A DNA stretch of 64,000 bases from Myxococcales bacterium (GCA_003151595.1 PLXW01000053.1:13845-77844), one strand, 5' to 3'; positions 42,682-54,204 are shown, numbered from the stretch's first letter. Notes: generated from the letters alone by a model not told the origin. Numbers and translations are program-made.

Positions 42682-44091
42682 ATGCGACGCACAGCTCTCT
42701 TCTCCGCGTGGGTTGCGGCTGGCCTCGGCGTCACGTTCGCGGCGGCGTGCGGCGCGGGCGGAGCTTCGAACACGGAGTCGACGCCGATCGATGCGTCGCT
42801 CTCGGGCGACGGCTCCGCGGGTCCGGCCTCGCTCGTCGATGGCGGGGCAGCGACGATCGGCACGCTCCCCGACGGCGGGACCGCGAGCGACGCCGGCTTC
42901 ACCGGTCCCAACCCGATCAAGCACGTCATCGTCATCGTCAAAGAAAACCACACGTTCGACAACTACTTCGGCTCCTTCCCCGGCGCAGAAGGGACCACGA
43001 CGGCCGCGCTCTCCGACGGCGGCACCGTCACGGTGCCTCACGCCCCCGACAAGACGTCGCGCGACCTGTGTCACGAGCACACCTGCGCGCTGACCGACTT
43101 GAACGGCGGCGCCATGAACGGCTGGGATCAGACCGCGGGCTCGTCGACGAACGGCGACAACCTCGCGTACGCGCAATACCAGGAGGCGGACATCCCGTCA
43201 TACTGGGCCTACGCGCGGGCGTTCACCCTCAGCGACAACTTCTTCGCGAACGTCCTCGGCCCGAGCTTCCCCGGCCACATGATGGTGCTCGCGGCGCAGG
43301 CGGGCTGGTCGACCGACAACCCCACGACGAACGTGACCTGGCCGTACTGGGGATGCGACGAGCCCGACGCCTCGGTCGTGCCGACGCTGGCGGGCGGCTC
43401 TTGCACGACGAGCAGCGTCTTCCCGTGCTTCGACATCCCCAGCGTCCCCGACGTGCTCCCCGCCGGGGTCACCTGGAAGTTCTACGGGTCGAACTTCTAC
43501 GTGCTGCCCGAGATCTGGTCGATGTTCGACGGCATCCGCAGCGTGCGCGAGGGCGCGACCTGGAGCACGAACGTCGTGAACGCCACGCAGTTCGACACCG
43601 ACGTGAAGGCCGGGACCCTCCCCAACGTGACCTGGCTCGTGAACCAGGATCTCAACGACGAGCACCCCAACATCGGCGGCGTGTGCACGGGCGAAAACTG
43701 GACGGTCGATCGCATCAACCTCGTGATGAACAACCCGACCCTCTGGGCCTCCACCGCCATCCTCTTCACGATGGACGACTTCGGCGGTTGGTACGACCAC
43801 GTGAAGCCGCCGCGCACGTACGGCTGCGACGACCAGCACCCGTACGGTCTCGGGTTCCGCTTGCCGCTCATCGTGATTTCGCCCTACGCGAAGCCCGGGT
43901 TCGTCTTCAAGGAGCAGGCGGAGCAAGCGAGCATTCCGCGCTTCATCGAGCGCGTGTTCGGCGCGACCAAGACGTTGACGGATCTCGACCCCGCGGCGCA
44001 GGACAAGCAAGCCAACGATCTGTTCGGTGCGTTCGACTTCACGCAGACGCCGCTGGCGCCGGTCGTGCGAACGGACCGGACCTGCCCGTAA
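42682..44091 (+). CDS. phosphoesterase-family lipoprotein (phospholipase C/acid phosphatase type)
   Basis: 469 residues. Signal peptide with lipobox (FAAACGAGG), then a Ser/Asp/Gly linker to about residue 80. The PF04185-type catalytic domain starts [20 protein letters not shown], where Glu, Asn and Thr are expected metal ligand and nucleophile positions. Later blocks are [28 protein letters not shown] and [17 protein letters not shown]. It hydrolyses phosphate esters outside the inner membrane. A distant paralogue lies at 52038-53477. Confidence 0.88.
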   Translation: MRRTALFSAWVAAGLGVTFAAACGAGGASNTESTPIDASLSGDGSAGPASLVDGGAATIGTLPDGGTASDAGFTGPNPIKHVIVIVKENHTFDNYFGSFPGAEGTTTAALSDGGTVTVPHAPDKTSRDLCHEHTCALTDLNGGAMNGWDQTAGSSTNGDNLAYAQYQEADIPSYWAYARAFTLSDNFFANVLGPSFPGHMMVLAAQAGWSTDNPTTNVTWPYWGCDEPDASVVPTLAGGSCTTSSVFPCFDIPSVPDVLPAGVTWKFYGSNFYVLPEIWSMFDGIRSVREGATWSTNVVNATQFDTDVKAGTLPNVTWLVNQDLNDEHPNIGGVCTGENWTVDRINLVMNNPTLWASTAILFTMDDFGGWYDHVKPPRTYGCDDQHPYGLGFRLPLIVISPYAKPGFVFKEQAEQASIPRFIERVFGATKTLTDLDPAAQDKQANDLFGAFDFTQTPLAPVVRTDRTCP

Positions 44092-44101
44092 TCCGACGCT
44101 T

Positions 44102-46156
44102 CTAGAGCACGATCGCCGCTTGGATCGTGTCCCCCACCTCGAGCTTTTCGGCCGCATCGAGCCCGTAAACCACCTCACCGAAGACGGTGTACCGCTCGTC
44201 GAGGTGGACGTTCCACGCGTCGTTGAAGAAGAACTGCGAGCTCCCCGTGTCCTTCCCTTCGGACGCGAGCCCCACGCTTCCGCGCGAGTGCGGGACGCGC
44301 GAGAGCTCGTCGCGGACGAGGTGCGCGGAGCCCCCTTCGCCGTCGCCGCGCGGGTCGCCCCCCTGGGCCACGAAGTTCGGGACGACGCGGTGGAAGGGGA
44401 GGCCGTCGTAGAAGCCGCTGCCGGCGAGCTTCACGAAGTTTGCGGCGTTGAGCGGCGTCTCTTGCAGCATGCGGACGACGATCGGGCCGCGCGTCGTCTC
44501 GAGCAGAACGAGTGACGCGAGCGCGCTGGCGACGTCGCGATCGGACGGCGTCTTGGTGGTGACGACGTTCTCCGTGCGCACCTGCGCGCTCACGTCGACG
44601 CCGGTGAGCTGCTGGTACGAGAGCGCGGCGTAATACGAGACGAGCATCGTGTCGTCGGCGATCGCGCTCTGAAGGAGCGGCACGTCGGTGCTGCTGCCGA
44701 TCGTGCCGAGCGCGTAGACGATCTCGAGGCGCGCGTTCATGTTCGCGTCGCCGGGGAACGAAGCATAGAGCGCGTTCAACTCGGCGGCGAAGTCGGTCCA
44801 GCCGAACGACGCGGCGACGTCGCACACCGAGGTCACGAGCTCCCAGTCCTTCGTGGCGAGCGCGGTCTTCATCGCGGTCTTCACGTCGGCCGTGATGAGC
44901 GACGCATCGACCGAGGCCAGCGCTTCGATCGACGCCGACGCGAGGCGCTTGTCCGAGCCGGTGGCGAGCGTCGTGAGCGTGACGACGTCGGCCGCGGTGG
45001 CGATGGCGGGGAGCGCTCCGATAGACGCCAGCTGCACTGGCCAAGCGTCGCTCAGGCCGGCGACGACGCGCGATCGCGACGAGGCGGGATCGACGGCGCC
45101 GAGCGCCGAGACGACGGTCGCGCGAACCCACGCCGACTTCGAGGTGTCGAACGTGGTGTCGAGCGCCGGGAGCATCGTCATCGCACCGGCGCCGAGCGAG
45201 GTCGCCGCCGTCGCCGCAGCCACCACGACCACCGAGGACGCATCGTGCAGCGCGCCGGTGAGCGCCGTGAGCACCGCAGCACTCGACCCCGTCGTCGCCA
45301 GCGCACCGCAAGCGGCTGCGCGGACGTTCGCGTCGGCGTCGTGCGCGGCCGCCGTGGCCAGCGTTTGAATCGCCGTCGCCGTTCCCAGCGAGGCCAGCGC
45401 GTTCGCGAGGTACCCGCGCGCGCTCGGCGCCGCTGCCGCGTGGAAGGCCGCCGTGAGCGCGGTCTCGTCGATCTTCACGCGCGCGCCCAGCGACGCCAGC
45501 GCATACGCCGCCGCGACCGAGCGAGTCTCCGGTGCTTCTCCCGCCAGCGCGAGCAGCTGCGTGACGACGCTCGCGTCCGACGACGCCGTTGCCCCTCCGC
45601 GCACCATCGTGCCGTAGGCCTCGGCCGCCGCGGTCTGCTCGTCGCGGGGCGATCCCACCGCGAGCTTCGCCGTCACCGCGGGCACCGACGTGACCGTTCC
45701 CGCCTGCGCCAGCGCCTGGAGGATCGCGACGCGCGTGGCGATGTCGTGCTCCGCGGCGAGCTGCGCATCGAGCGCGCTCTCGGCGGTCGTCCCCGCCAGT
45801 AGGCCAAGCGCGAACGCCGCCGCTTGCCGGACGCTCGCGTCGTGGTGCGTGAGCAGCGTGAGCACGTTGGGCTCGAGCGATGCGTCGCCGATGCGCCCCA
45901 CCGCGGTGGCCGCCGCGGCGAGCACCGACGCGTCGCTGTTCGACAGGAACGCCGTGAGCTGCGCGTTCGCGACGAGGCGGTGATCCTCGATCTGCCGGAT
46001 CGACGCGAGGTTCGCGGCGCGCGCGCTCGCAGCGCCGAGCGCGGCTTGCGACGACGCGGCGTCATCCGACGACGGCGCGCTGCTGCACGCGCTCGCGGAC
46101 GTAGCGACCAAGATCGACGCGACCAACTGACAACGACGCAGAGCTCGAGCGTTCAT
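44102..46156 (-). CDS. HEAT-repeat lipoprotein with C-terminal cyclophilin domain
   Basis: 684 residues. Lipoprotein signal (ATSASAC). About 470 residues of Ala-rich HEAT-like helical repeats follow (units such as DASVRQAAAFALGLLA and DANVRAAACGALATTG). The C-terminal 165 residues form a cyclophilin-type peptidyl-prolyl isomerase with FHRVVPNFVAQGGDP (catalytic Arg and the Phe, Gln positions) and SSQFFFN. A foldase tethered to a membrane by a solenoid is suggested. GGAGG precedes the ATG at 46156. Confidence 0.88.
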   Translation of the reverse strand: MNARALRRCQLVASILVATSASACSSAPSSDDAASSQAALGAASARAANLASIRQIEDHRLVANAQLTAFLSNSDASVLAAAATAVGRIGDASLEPNVLTLLTHHDASVRQAAAFALGLLAGTTAESALDAQLAAEHDIATRVAILQALAQAGTVTSVPAVTAKLAVGSPRDEQTAAAEAYGTMVRGGATASSDASVVTQLLALAGEAPETRSVAAAYALASLGARVKIDETALTAAFHAAAAPSARGYLANALASLGTATAIQTLATAAAHDADANVRAAACGALATTGSSAAVLTALTGALHDASSVVVVAAATAATSLGAGAMTMLPALDTTFDTSKSAWVRATVVSALGAVDPASSRSRVVAGLSDAWPVQLASIGALPAIATAADVVTLTTLATGSDKRLASASIEALASVDASLITADVKTAMKTALATKDWELVTSVCDVAASFGWTDFAAELNALYASFPGDANMNARLEIVYALGTIGSSTDVPLLQSAIADDTMLVSYYAALSYQQLTGVDVSAQVRTENVVTTKTPSDRDVASALASLVLLETTRGPIVVRMLQETPLNAANFVKLAGSGFYDGLPFHRVVPNFVAQGGDPRGDGEGGSAHLVRDELSRVPHSRGSVGLASEGKDTGSSQFFFNDAWNVHLDERYTVFGEVVYGLDAAEKLEVGDTIQAAIVL

Positions 46157-46312
46157 CGGGTTCCCTCCTCCAAACCGCCCGCTGCAAGGACGGCGGCGCG
46201 CTTATGGACCATCCCCACGACGCTGCGCAAGCACGTGCGTTCCCGCTGTAGCCATGCGCCCGCGCGCGGAATCCGGCGCGAGAGGAACGCTCGCCGCGTC
46301 GCTCGGTTCGAG

Positions 46313-46318
46313 TATGCT
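46313..46318 (+). promoter_or_regulatory. putative -10 element (TATGCT)
   Basis: TANNNT hexamer with an 8-nt spacer to the ATG at 46327. Confidence 0.4.
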
Positions 46319-46326
46319 CGCGCCCC

Positions 46327-46923
46327 ATGCGAGCACCCCTCATCGTCTGTCTCTCGTGCACCGTCGCTCTCGCCTCGTTCGTCGCTTGCGGCGGAGAAGC
46401 GACCCCCCCTGCAGCGACGCCCATCGCGGCCATCGCCTCGGCCACGCCGCCGCCCCCTCCGCCGCCGAGCGGGAGCGGCGCGCCCGAGTCGGACAAGGCC
46501 ACGTGGAAGAAGGACGCCGTGGCGAAGAACTGCCACACGGCCAAGCCCGTCGGCGACTTCACGGCCGCCGTCACCGGCATGGCGAAGAACTGTGTCGGCA
46601 CCTCGATGCACCAGCTCGGGGCCGCGACGACGGGCACCGGCCAGGCGTCGAGCGCCTCGATGGTCACGACCGTTCCGCTCAAGGCCAAGGCCAACCACTG
46701 CTACCGCGTGTTCGGCCTCGCCGAATCGACGGTCACCGACTTCGACATCGCGGTCATGGACTCCGCGGGCAAGAGCGCCGGCGAAGACGGCACCGACGGC
46801 AACGACGCCATCGCGCTCGAAGACGGCGCCATCTGCTTCAAGACCGACGACGCCGCGAACGTGAACACCGCCGTCGCCGCGGGGCAGGGGAAGTTCGCGG
46901 TCGAGATCTGGAGCGACGAGTGA
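46327..46923 (+). CDS. putative lipoprotein
   Basis: 198 residues. The signal peptide ends in FVAC (lipobox), and a Pro-rich spacer (eight Pro near residue 40) follows. The small domain has Cys in AKNCHTAK, AKNCVGT, NHCYRVFG and AICFKTD, which could form two disulfides. The C-terminal part (FDIAVMDSAGKSAGEDGTDGNDA) resembles a PPC-type beta-sandwich. The function is unknown. It ends 1 bp before the stop of the convergent thioesterase gene. Confidence 0.7.
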   Translation: MRAPLIVCLSCTVALASFVACGGEATPPAATPIAAIASATPPPPPPPSGSGAPESDKATWKKDAVAKNCHTAKPVGDFTAAVTGMAKNCVGTSMHQLGAATTGTGQASSASMVTTVPLKAKANHCYRVFGLAESTVTDFDIAVMDSAGKSAGEDGTDGNDAIALEDGAICFKTDDAANVNTAVAAGQGKFAVEIWSDE

Positions 46924-46924
46924 G

Positions 46925-47710
46925 TCAGCGGCGAGGCTCGACGAAGAGCGTCTGAAGGCTCTCGCCGAAGTAGCCGTGCGCGTCGAAGAGGCGCGCGTGC
47001 GTCGTGCCCGCGCCTTCGCTCGCGAGCGCGGTGCGCGCGTGCATGCCGACCCATTCGCCTTCGGGCATGCGCGCGATCGACACCGTGAGGTTCACCGGCA
47101 CGAAGAGGAACTTCCGCACGTCGAGCTCGGCGCTGATTCCGTTCGCCGAGTCGACCATCGCCATCGTCCGCGCGATCGCGCTCACCGGCTCGCCGCGAAC
47201 CACGGCGACCTTGAGGCGCGTCCATACCGCCGCCTCGCCGAGCGACTCGAACCCGCCGTGCGCGAAGCGCCACTCGCTCGCCTCGCCGTAGCCGAACGTC
47301 GGGACCCCCGGAAAAAACGCGCTCGCCGTCGTCTCGGGCAACGGCGGTGGCGGCTGGCTCAGGTTCACCGATGGGTTCTTCGACGGCTCGGTCGCGATGC
47401 GCCACGCGCTCGCGCGCAGGGCGACGCGATCGCCGATCGAGACCGTCCCCGCGAGGAGCTCGATCTTCTTCCCCGGCCGCACGACCTCGGTCTCGACGCG
47501 CATCGTCGACAGCGGCACCGGCCCCAAGAAATCGAGCGCGAAGTGGGCGATCCGCGTCCCCGCCCGCGGCGCGTTCGCTTCGAAGGCCGACGCGATCAAC
47601 GCCGCGACGGGACCGCCGTGTTGAAGCGCGGGGTCCCACGGTCCGACGGTGGCGCCCGTCGGCTCGTACGTCGTCGCGTCGAGGCGCGCGTAGAAGGCGT
47701 CGTCGCTCAC
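46925..47710 (-). CDS. thioesterase-family protein (TesB-like double hot-dog)
   Basis: 261 residues. WDPALQHGGPVAALIASAFE near the N-terminus and MHARTALASEGAGTTHARLFD near the C-terminus are typical of TesB-like acyl-CoA thioesterases with a double hot-dog fold. The GTG at 47710 is used because the upstream frame lies inside proS. It starts 5 bp after the proS stop and is probably expressed with it. Confidence 0.85.
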   Translation of the reverse strand: MSDDAFYARLDATTYEPTGATVGPWDPALQHGGPVAALIASAFEANAPRAGTRIAHFALDFLGPVPLSTMRVETEVVRPGKKIELLAGTVSIGDRVALRASAWRIATEPSKNPSVNLSQPPPPLPETTASAFFPGVPTFGYGEASEWRFAHGGFESLGEAAVWTRLKVAVVRGEPVSAIARTMAMVDSANGISAELDVRKFLFVPVNLTVSIARMPEGEWVGMHARTALASEGAGTTHARLFDAHGYFGESLQTLFVEPRR

Positions 47711-47715
47711 CGCGC

Positions 47716-49263
47716 CTAGTACGCCTTCGCGTAGATCGCCCAGCGGTCGGTCTTCTTCCCGGTGAACATGCACGTCGCCTCACGCTTCTCTTGCACGAGC
47801 GGCACGTTCCGCACCGAGACCTTCAGCGCCGCCAGCGGCTCGGCGATCGCCTTGTCGTCGACGAACGGCGCCAGCACGAATCCGCCGTGAATCTCCGGCT
47901 TCGCCGCGTTCGCCGGCGTGAAGTGCGCTTCGAACTCCTTGCGATCGGTGATCTCGCGCGTGTTCGCCTTCTGGAACGCGCGTGCCTTCGCGAGGAGCCC
48001 GCTCTGCATGTCGGTCAGGATCTTCGGCACGCGCGCGGCGACTTCCGCGCGCGGAACCGCTTCGCGATCCTTCGGCGCCTTGTCGCGCCGCCCCACCGAG
48101 ACCACGCCGGCGTCGATGTCGCGCGGCCCGATCTCCATCCGGATCGGCACGCCGCGCTTGATGTGGTGCCACGTCTTCTCGCCGCCGCTCATCTCGCGGT
48201 CGTCGACCTCGACCTCCACCCGCTGCTCTTCGTACCGCTGATCGCGGATCTCCTTCGCCAGCGCCTGGCAGTGCTCGAGCACCCGCGCGCGGTCGACGTC
48301 GTTCCGATAGATCGGGAGCAACACCACGTGCTTCGGCGCCAGCCGCGGCGGGATCACGAGTCCGTCGTCATCGCCGTGCGCCATGATGAGCGCGCCAATC
48401 AAGCGTGTCGACACGCCCCACGACGTCGTCCACGCGAGCTCCTCGCGCCCTTCCTTGCTCAGGTACTTGATGCCCGAGGCGCGCGCGAAGTTCTGCCCGA
48501 GGAAGTGCGACGTGCCGGCCTGCAGCGCCTTCTTGTCCTGCATCATGGCCTCGATCGAGTACGTATCGACCGCGCCCGGGAACCGCTCCCACGAGCACTT
48601 CTCGCCTTTGATGACCGGCAGCGCCATCTGCTCGAGCGCGAACGTCTCGTAGACGTCGAGCATGCGCATCGTCTCTTCGCGCGCCTCGGCCTCGGTGGCG
48701 TGAACGGTGTGCCCTTCTTGCCAGAGGAACTCCGCGGTCCGCAGGAAGAGGCGCGTCCGCATCTCCCAGCGGACGACGTTCGCCCACTGATTGATGAGGA
48801 TCGGGAGATCGCGGTAGCTCTGCGTCCACTTCGCGAACATCGCGCCGATGATCGTCTCGCTCGTCGGCCGCACGATGAGCGGCTCTTCGAGCTCGCCCGC
48901 CGGCTGCAGCCCTCCGCCCGGCTTCGGCTCCAGGCGATGGTGCGTGACGACGGCGCACTCCTTCGCGAACCCTTCGACGTGCTCCGCTTCCTTCTCGAAG
49001 AACGACAGCGGGATGAAGAGCGGGAAGTACGCGTTCACGTGGCCGGTGTCCTTGAACATCCGGTCGAGCCCGCGCTGGATGTTCTCCCACATGCCGTAGC
49101 CCCACGGCTTGATCACCATGCAGCCGCGCACCGGCGAGTTCTCGGCGAGGTCCGCGGCCTTGATGACCTGCTGGTACCACTCGGCGTAATCCTCCACGCG
49201 CGTGGGCGTGATGGCGGTCTTGGGCTTCTGTTGCTGCTGCTGCTTCGGTTGATCCGCGGACAT
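47716..49263 (-). CDS. proS: prolyl-tRNA synthetase, archaeal/eukaryotic type
   Basis: 515 residues. Class II motifs are seen as VRPTSETIIGAMFAKW, the motif 2 region NQWANVVRWEMRTRLFLRTAEF and motif 3 in WGVSTRLIGALIMAHGDD. There is no bacterial editing insertion between motifs 2 and 3, and the protein ends in the Tyr typical of the archaeal/eukaryotic class. It charges tRNA-Pro. The N-terminus is Gln/Lys-rich. The ATG at 49263 is chosen because TAGATT lies exactly 7 nt before it. Confidence 0.95.
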   Translation of the reverse strand: MSADQPKQQQQQKPKTAITPTRVEDYAEWYQQVIKAADLAENSPVRGCMVIKPWGYGMWENIQRGLDRMFKDTGHVNAYFPLFIPLSFFEKEAEHVEGFAKECAVVTHHRLEPKPGGGLQPAGELEEPLIVRPTSETIIGAMFAKWTQSYRDLPILINQWANVVRWEMRTRLFLRTAEFLWQEGHTVHATEAEAREETMRMLDVYETFALEQMALPVIKGEKCSWERFPGAVDTYSIEAMMQDKKALQAGTSHFLGQNFARASGIKYLSKEGREELAWTTSWGVSTRLIGALIMAHGDDDGLVIPPRLAPKHVVLLPIYRNDVDRARVLEHCQALAKEIRDQRYEEQRVEVEVDDREMSGGEKTWHHIKRGVPIRMEIGPRDIDAGVVSVGRRDKAPKDREAVPRAEVAARVPKILTDMQSGLLAKARAFQKANTREITDRKEFEAHFTPANAAKPEIHGGFVLAPFVDDKAIAEPLAALKVSVRNVPLVQEKREATCMFTGKKTDRWAIYAKAY

Positions 49264-49270
49264 GCGCGGC

Positions 49271-49276
49271 AATCTA
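49271..49276 (-). promoter_or_regulatory. putative -10 element (TAGATT) of proS
   Basis: TANNNT hexamer with a 7-nt spacer to the proS ATG. It is the best example of the window-wide start-proximal -10 pattern because the start codon of this housekeeping gene is well defined. Confidence 0.5.
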
Positions 49277-49295
49277 CTTCATTTTCGGCGGTCCT

Positions 49296-50517
49296 CTACG
49301 AGGACACGCCTCGGGCCGCGCGAGCGGCCAGTGCGTCCAGCCGTTCGGCGATCGCGCGCGCGCTCATCGTGCCTTTGTAGACGTAGAGCGCGCTGGGCGC
49401 GTCGTTGGGGAGCACCTCTTCGCTGACGCGAAGCCGCGCGCTCACGGCGAACAGAAGAGGCGAGGCGAGCCCGCGCTCAACGAGCTCCACGCGTTTCCAC
49501 ACCGCGTCGCGGCTCCAGTAGCCCATCACTTCGAGGTGCACCTCGGCGCCGTCGCGCTCGAAGACGAGATCGGGGACGCAGAGCCCGACGCCGGGAAGAT
49601 CGAGGATCGCTTTCGAGGGAGACACTCGCCAGCGCGTGGCCCCCTTCTCCGTCAACGCCTCGAACGCCGTGACGAGCGCCGCGACGTCGTCTGGCAATCG
49701 CGGCGCCTTCGCGCGCGCGCCCGTGCGCTCTCCTTCGATGCGAAACGTGAGCGGCGTTCGCTCTTTCCCCCAGCGCACGTCGGCGACGAGCGACCACGCC
49801 TCGCAGTGTTCGAGCATCGGCACGATCAGCGCGAGCTCCAGCCCGTACTTCGTGCTCGCTTCGAAGAGGCTGAAGGGGCCGTCGATGACGATGCGGTGCC
49901 CGTCGTCGGTGCGCGTGATGGTCGACAGTAGCCGCAGGAACTTCAAGCGGTGGAAGAGCGCGCGCGTCGCTCCCGGCGTCGTGCGGCGAACGTCGACCGT
50001 GACGCGAACGGCGCGCAGCAACACGGCCTGGGCCTGACCGCGCTCCCAGAGAGCGACGAGCGCCTCCTTCGCAATCGCCTCGAAGTCGGTGAGCTCGTGC
50101 GCGTCACGAAGATCCGCGAAGAGGCCGCGCTCGACGGCGTCGCTCGCCACGCCGCGATCGCGGGCGAGGCTCGCCACGACGGCGTCGCGATCGAAGCGCG
50201 TACCGTCGGGGGTCGCGCGCCGGGCGATCGTCGCGCGCAGGAACAGCTCGCGACGCAATTCGATCGCATCGACCGTCTCGTCCATCGCGAACGTGCACCG
50301 GTCCTCGACGAGCTTCGCCAGCCCCGCCTTCAACCGCACGTCCCGCGGCTCCACGTCGATCGCGCTCGTCGCTTCGTCCCACTCTTCCCGCGTGTGCCCG
50401 ACGTGCGCGCGCGCCATCTCGACGAGCGTCTCGGCTATCGCGAGCGCCCGCGCGCGCCCCGCGTCGTCGAGCTTCACGAGCCGCAGCTCGTCGCCGCGCC
50501 TCTGCGCCCGCACGAGA

Positions 50518-50531
<14 letters not shown>
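49296..50531 (-). CDS. DUF790 family protein, Bax1-type nuclease partner of XPB
   Basis: 411 residues. Matches the DUF790/Bax1 family in the N-terminal MLTADLVRAQRRGDELRLVK, the central FHRLKFLRLLSTITR segment and the C-terminal nuclease-like VPDLVFERDGAEVHLEVMGYW. That last segment has the Asp and Glu spacing of a PD-(D/E)xK site. Archaeal Bax1 is a structure-specific nuclease that binds the XPB helicase in nucleotide excision repair. The GTG at 50531 lies inside the 3' end of the upstream XPB-type helicase gene (14-bp overlap), so the pair is one unit. Confidence 0.85.
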
Positions 50532-51879
<1,348 letters not shown>

Positions 51880-51896
51880 GATGCGCCGCGCACTCT

Positions 51897-52023
51897 AGAG
51901 CGCATTCCGTAACCGCGCGATCCCATCGCGCTGCCGGCGTCGGGGGTCGTCAACGTACAGGAGTACGTCTCCTCACCCACTCCTAGGCATCGCTCGGTCT
52001 CGCACGATTCCGGAACGCGCTCT
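51897..52023. repeat. 127-bp element with terminal inverted repeats (MITE-like)
   Basis: AGAGCGCATTCCG (51897-51909) is inverted at 52011-52023 with one mismatch, and weaker pairing continues inwards for another dozen bases. An inner hairpin AGGAG-TACGT-CTCCT lies at 51959-51973. It fills the gap between the helicase start and the phosphoesterase stop. There is no coding potential. It could be a miniature transposable element or a large intergenic hairpin. Confidence 0.5.
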
Positions 52024-52037
52024 CCGGGTGGGCCCGC

Positions 52038-53477
52038 TCAGTTCTCGGGAACAGCGACGCCCGTCGTCGCGGGATCGAGCACGCTGCCGATGTTCGCCAC
52101 GACGGTGTCGCGCGTCCCGAGCTGTCCGGTCGTCCCGCCGAGCCAGTTCCACTCGATGAACTTCACGAGCGACGAGTGCTCCATCGTGACGTGCGAGACG
52201 AAGTTCTTCCGCGCGAACGGCCCCACGACGAGGAAAGGGATGCGCGTGCCGTAAGGTTCGCTGTCGATCGTGCTCGCGGCCGGAGGCGCCACGTGATCGA
52301 AGTACCCGCCCCCTTCGTCGTACGTGAGGATGACGAGCGTGTCGTCGCGGTACTTGGACGCTTCGATGGCGGCGATGATCCCGGTCACGCGTGTGACGCC
52401 CGCGCTCAGCGTGCTGCTGGCACCGGGGTGCTCGGACTCGTAGCCGATCGGCTTCACGAACGAGACGGCCGGGAGCTCGCCCGTCCCCGTGAGAATGGCG
52501 TCGAGCGCCGAGAGGTCCTGCAGGTTCGCCGGGTTGTCGCGCGACGAGGCGTAGTAGTTGAACGGCACGTCGCTGGGATCGTACGCGCACGGATAGAACG
52601 AGAGGGCGAACGCGCAGTCGCTGGGCTTCGGCGGGCAACCGCCGTCGGCAGCGACCATCGTGCCGTACCCGCCGGAGAACCAGGTCCATGGCACCGTTGC
52701 CGCGGTCAGGAGATCGCCGATCGTTTGATCCGTGTACTGCTGTGCCGGCGACTCGAGGTCGCACGTCATGCCGACAGCCCCCTTGGGCGCGGCCGCGTTG
52801 TCGTCGAAGACCCATGCCGCGCGCGCGAGGTACATGTCGTTGCCCGAGCTCTGTCCGACGAGCGGCTGGAAGTAGCGATCGCCGAGCGCGCCGGTCTTCG
52901 CCAGATCCCAGTACGGTTTGATGATCGTCGGATCGGCGGCGGCGACGTTCTCGGCGGACCCGCACCCGATGTTCGATGTGTTCGAGAACCCGTCCATCTT
53001 GCCGTTGTCGATCTCGGTGAGCTCGCACGACTTGGCGTGGTTCGGACCGAACGTCGCGTGCTCCTCGTCGGTGATCACCGTGGGCTTGACCCCTTTCGGA
53101 TCGGCGGCCGGCATCGCTTCGCAGCAGGCCGGGCCGTCGTTGCACGTCGGGTTCGAGCCGGGGGTCGCCGTGCAGTAGGCGCCGAAGTGATCGTCGAAGG
53201 TGTGGTTCTCCTGGACGATGATCACGACGTGCTTGATCGACGACTTGGGGCACGGCCCCGAGCAGGTCGTGTCGGGAGGCCCGGCGTCGAAGGCGCTGTC
53301 GACCGTGGCGTCGGCGGATGCGCCGTCAGTGACGTTCCCGGCGTCGTCCCCCGGATTCACCGCGCCGCTATCGTCTCCGCCGCCGCCGCCACCGCTGTTG
53401 GTGGGTGAGCTCGGTGAGGAGCTGGTTCCGCAAGCGACGAGAAGCGTGGCGGCGCAGGCCAAGATCGAAGAGCGCAT
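52038..53477 (-). CDS. second phosphoesterase-family lipoprotein
   Basis: 479 residues. The lipobox is LVAC, followed by a long Ser/Gly/Asp linker. The catalytic domain starts KHVVIIVQENHTFDDHFGAY, the same Glu-Asn-His-Thr-Phe-Asp signature as the protein at 42682. C-terminal blocks are VILTYDEGGGYFDHVAPP and GTRIPFLVVGPFARKNFVSH. It is predicted to cleave phosphate esters outside the cell's inner membrane. Cys-rich insertions (CNDGPACCEAMP) differ from the paralogue, so substrates probably differ. Confidence 0.87.
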   Translation of the reverse strand: MRSSILACAATLLVACGTSSSPSSPTNSGGGGGGDDSGAVNPGDDAGNVTDGASADATVDSAFDAGPPDTTCSGPCPKSSIKHVVIIVQENHTFDDHFGAYCTATPGSNPTCNDGPACCEAMPAADPKGVKPTVITDEEHATFGPNHAKSCELTEIDNGKMDGFSNTSNIGCGSAENVAAADPTIIKPYWDLAKTGALGDRYFQPLVGQSSGNDMYLARAAWVFDDNAAAPKGAVGMTCDLESPAQQYTDQTIGDLLTAATVPWTWFSGGYGTMVAADGGCPPKPSDCAFALSFYPCAYDPSDVPFNYYASSRDNPANLQDLSALDAILTGTGELPAVSFVKPIGYESEHPGASSTLSAGVTRVTGIIAAIEASKYRDDTLVILTYDEGGGYFDHVAPPAASTIDSEPYGTRIPFLVVGPFARKNFVSHVTMEHSSLVKFIEWNWLGGTTGQLGTRDTVVANIGSVLDPATTGVAVPEN

Positions 53478-53553
53478 GGCCCTAGCTTCGCACGCTGTGA
53501 CGAACGTGTGAACGGTGCGCGGCGTTTTTGTGAGGTGTGCGCGGGGGGATGCC

Positions 53554-54198
53554 CTACTGCTCTTCGCCGCAGCCGGCCGCGAGCCCGCTGGAGACGTCCT
53601 CGCCGTCGTTGCACAGGTCCTCCGGCGCGTGGTTGTAGTGCGCCAGCGCGAACGCTCGAAAGGCCGTCGCGTCGAAGCACTTCGCGCGAAGCGTCCACCC
53701 CCACGCGCTGGCCGCGAAGGCGACGTCGAGGTTCGGATCGGGCGTCATCACGCTTCGACGCCGCACCCCTTCGCCGAGCGCGGTGCACTCGGCGTCGTCG
53801 GGGAGCGCGTCGAGCATCGCTTGCGCGGCGGCGACGTCGGCGTCGCATCCGTTGGGGCAGTTGTAGGTGAGCACGATCGTGCCGTGCTCCAGGTTGTGAA
53901 CGAAGAAGCCCTCGGGGATCGGCGCTGCGTACGTCTTGTACGCGGCCCAGATGGGGTAGTGATTCCCGGACGACGGCGGCTTCGTCGCGTACGGCGCGTA
54001 CGAGCACACGGGGATGTGCGTGTGCCCCTCGATGGAGTGCTGCTGCGTGACCGCGGCGCAATTTCCGGTCGGCGCGCTCGCTTCGTACGTGATCCCCGGC
54101 GGAGCTCCGTCGCCCGTCTGCTTCGCGCCGCACGCGAGCGCGGTCATGGCGCACGCGAGCGCGGACGCGGAGAAGAGGAGCTTGGAGCGAATGGTCAC
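53554..54198 (-). CDS. DUF3105 lipoprotein
   Basis: 214 residues. Lipoprotein signal ending ALAC. The DUF3105 signature is clear: a histidine-rich start (HSIEGHTHIP), YATKPPSSGNHYPIWAAYKTY and VHNLEHGTIVLTYNCP. The repeated His residues may bind a metal. The function of the family is unknown; it is often in the cell envelope. The GTG at 54198 is set by the signal peptide and by TATAGC 6 nt upstream. Confidence 0.85.
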   Translation of the reverse strand: MTIRSKLLFSASALACAMTALACGAKQTGDGAPPGITYEASAPTGNCAAVTQQHSIEGHTHIPVCSYAPYATKPPSSGNHYPIWAAYKTYAAPIPEGFFVHNLEHGTIVLTYNCPNGCDADVAAAQAMLDALPDDAECTALGEGVRRRSVMTPDPNLDVAFAASAWGWTLRAKCFDATAFRAFALAHYNHAPEDLCNDGEDVSSGLAAGCGEEQ

Positions 54199-54204
54199 CT
54201 CACC

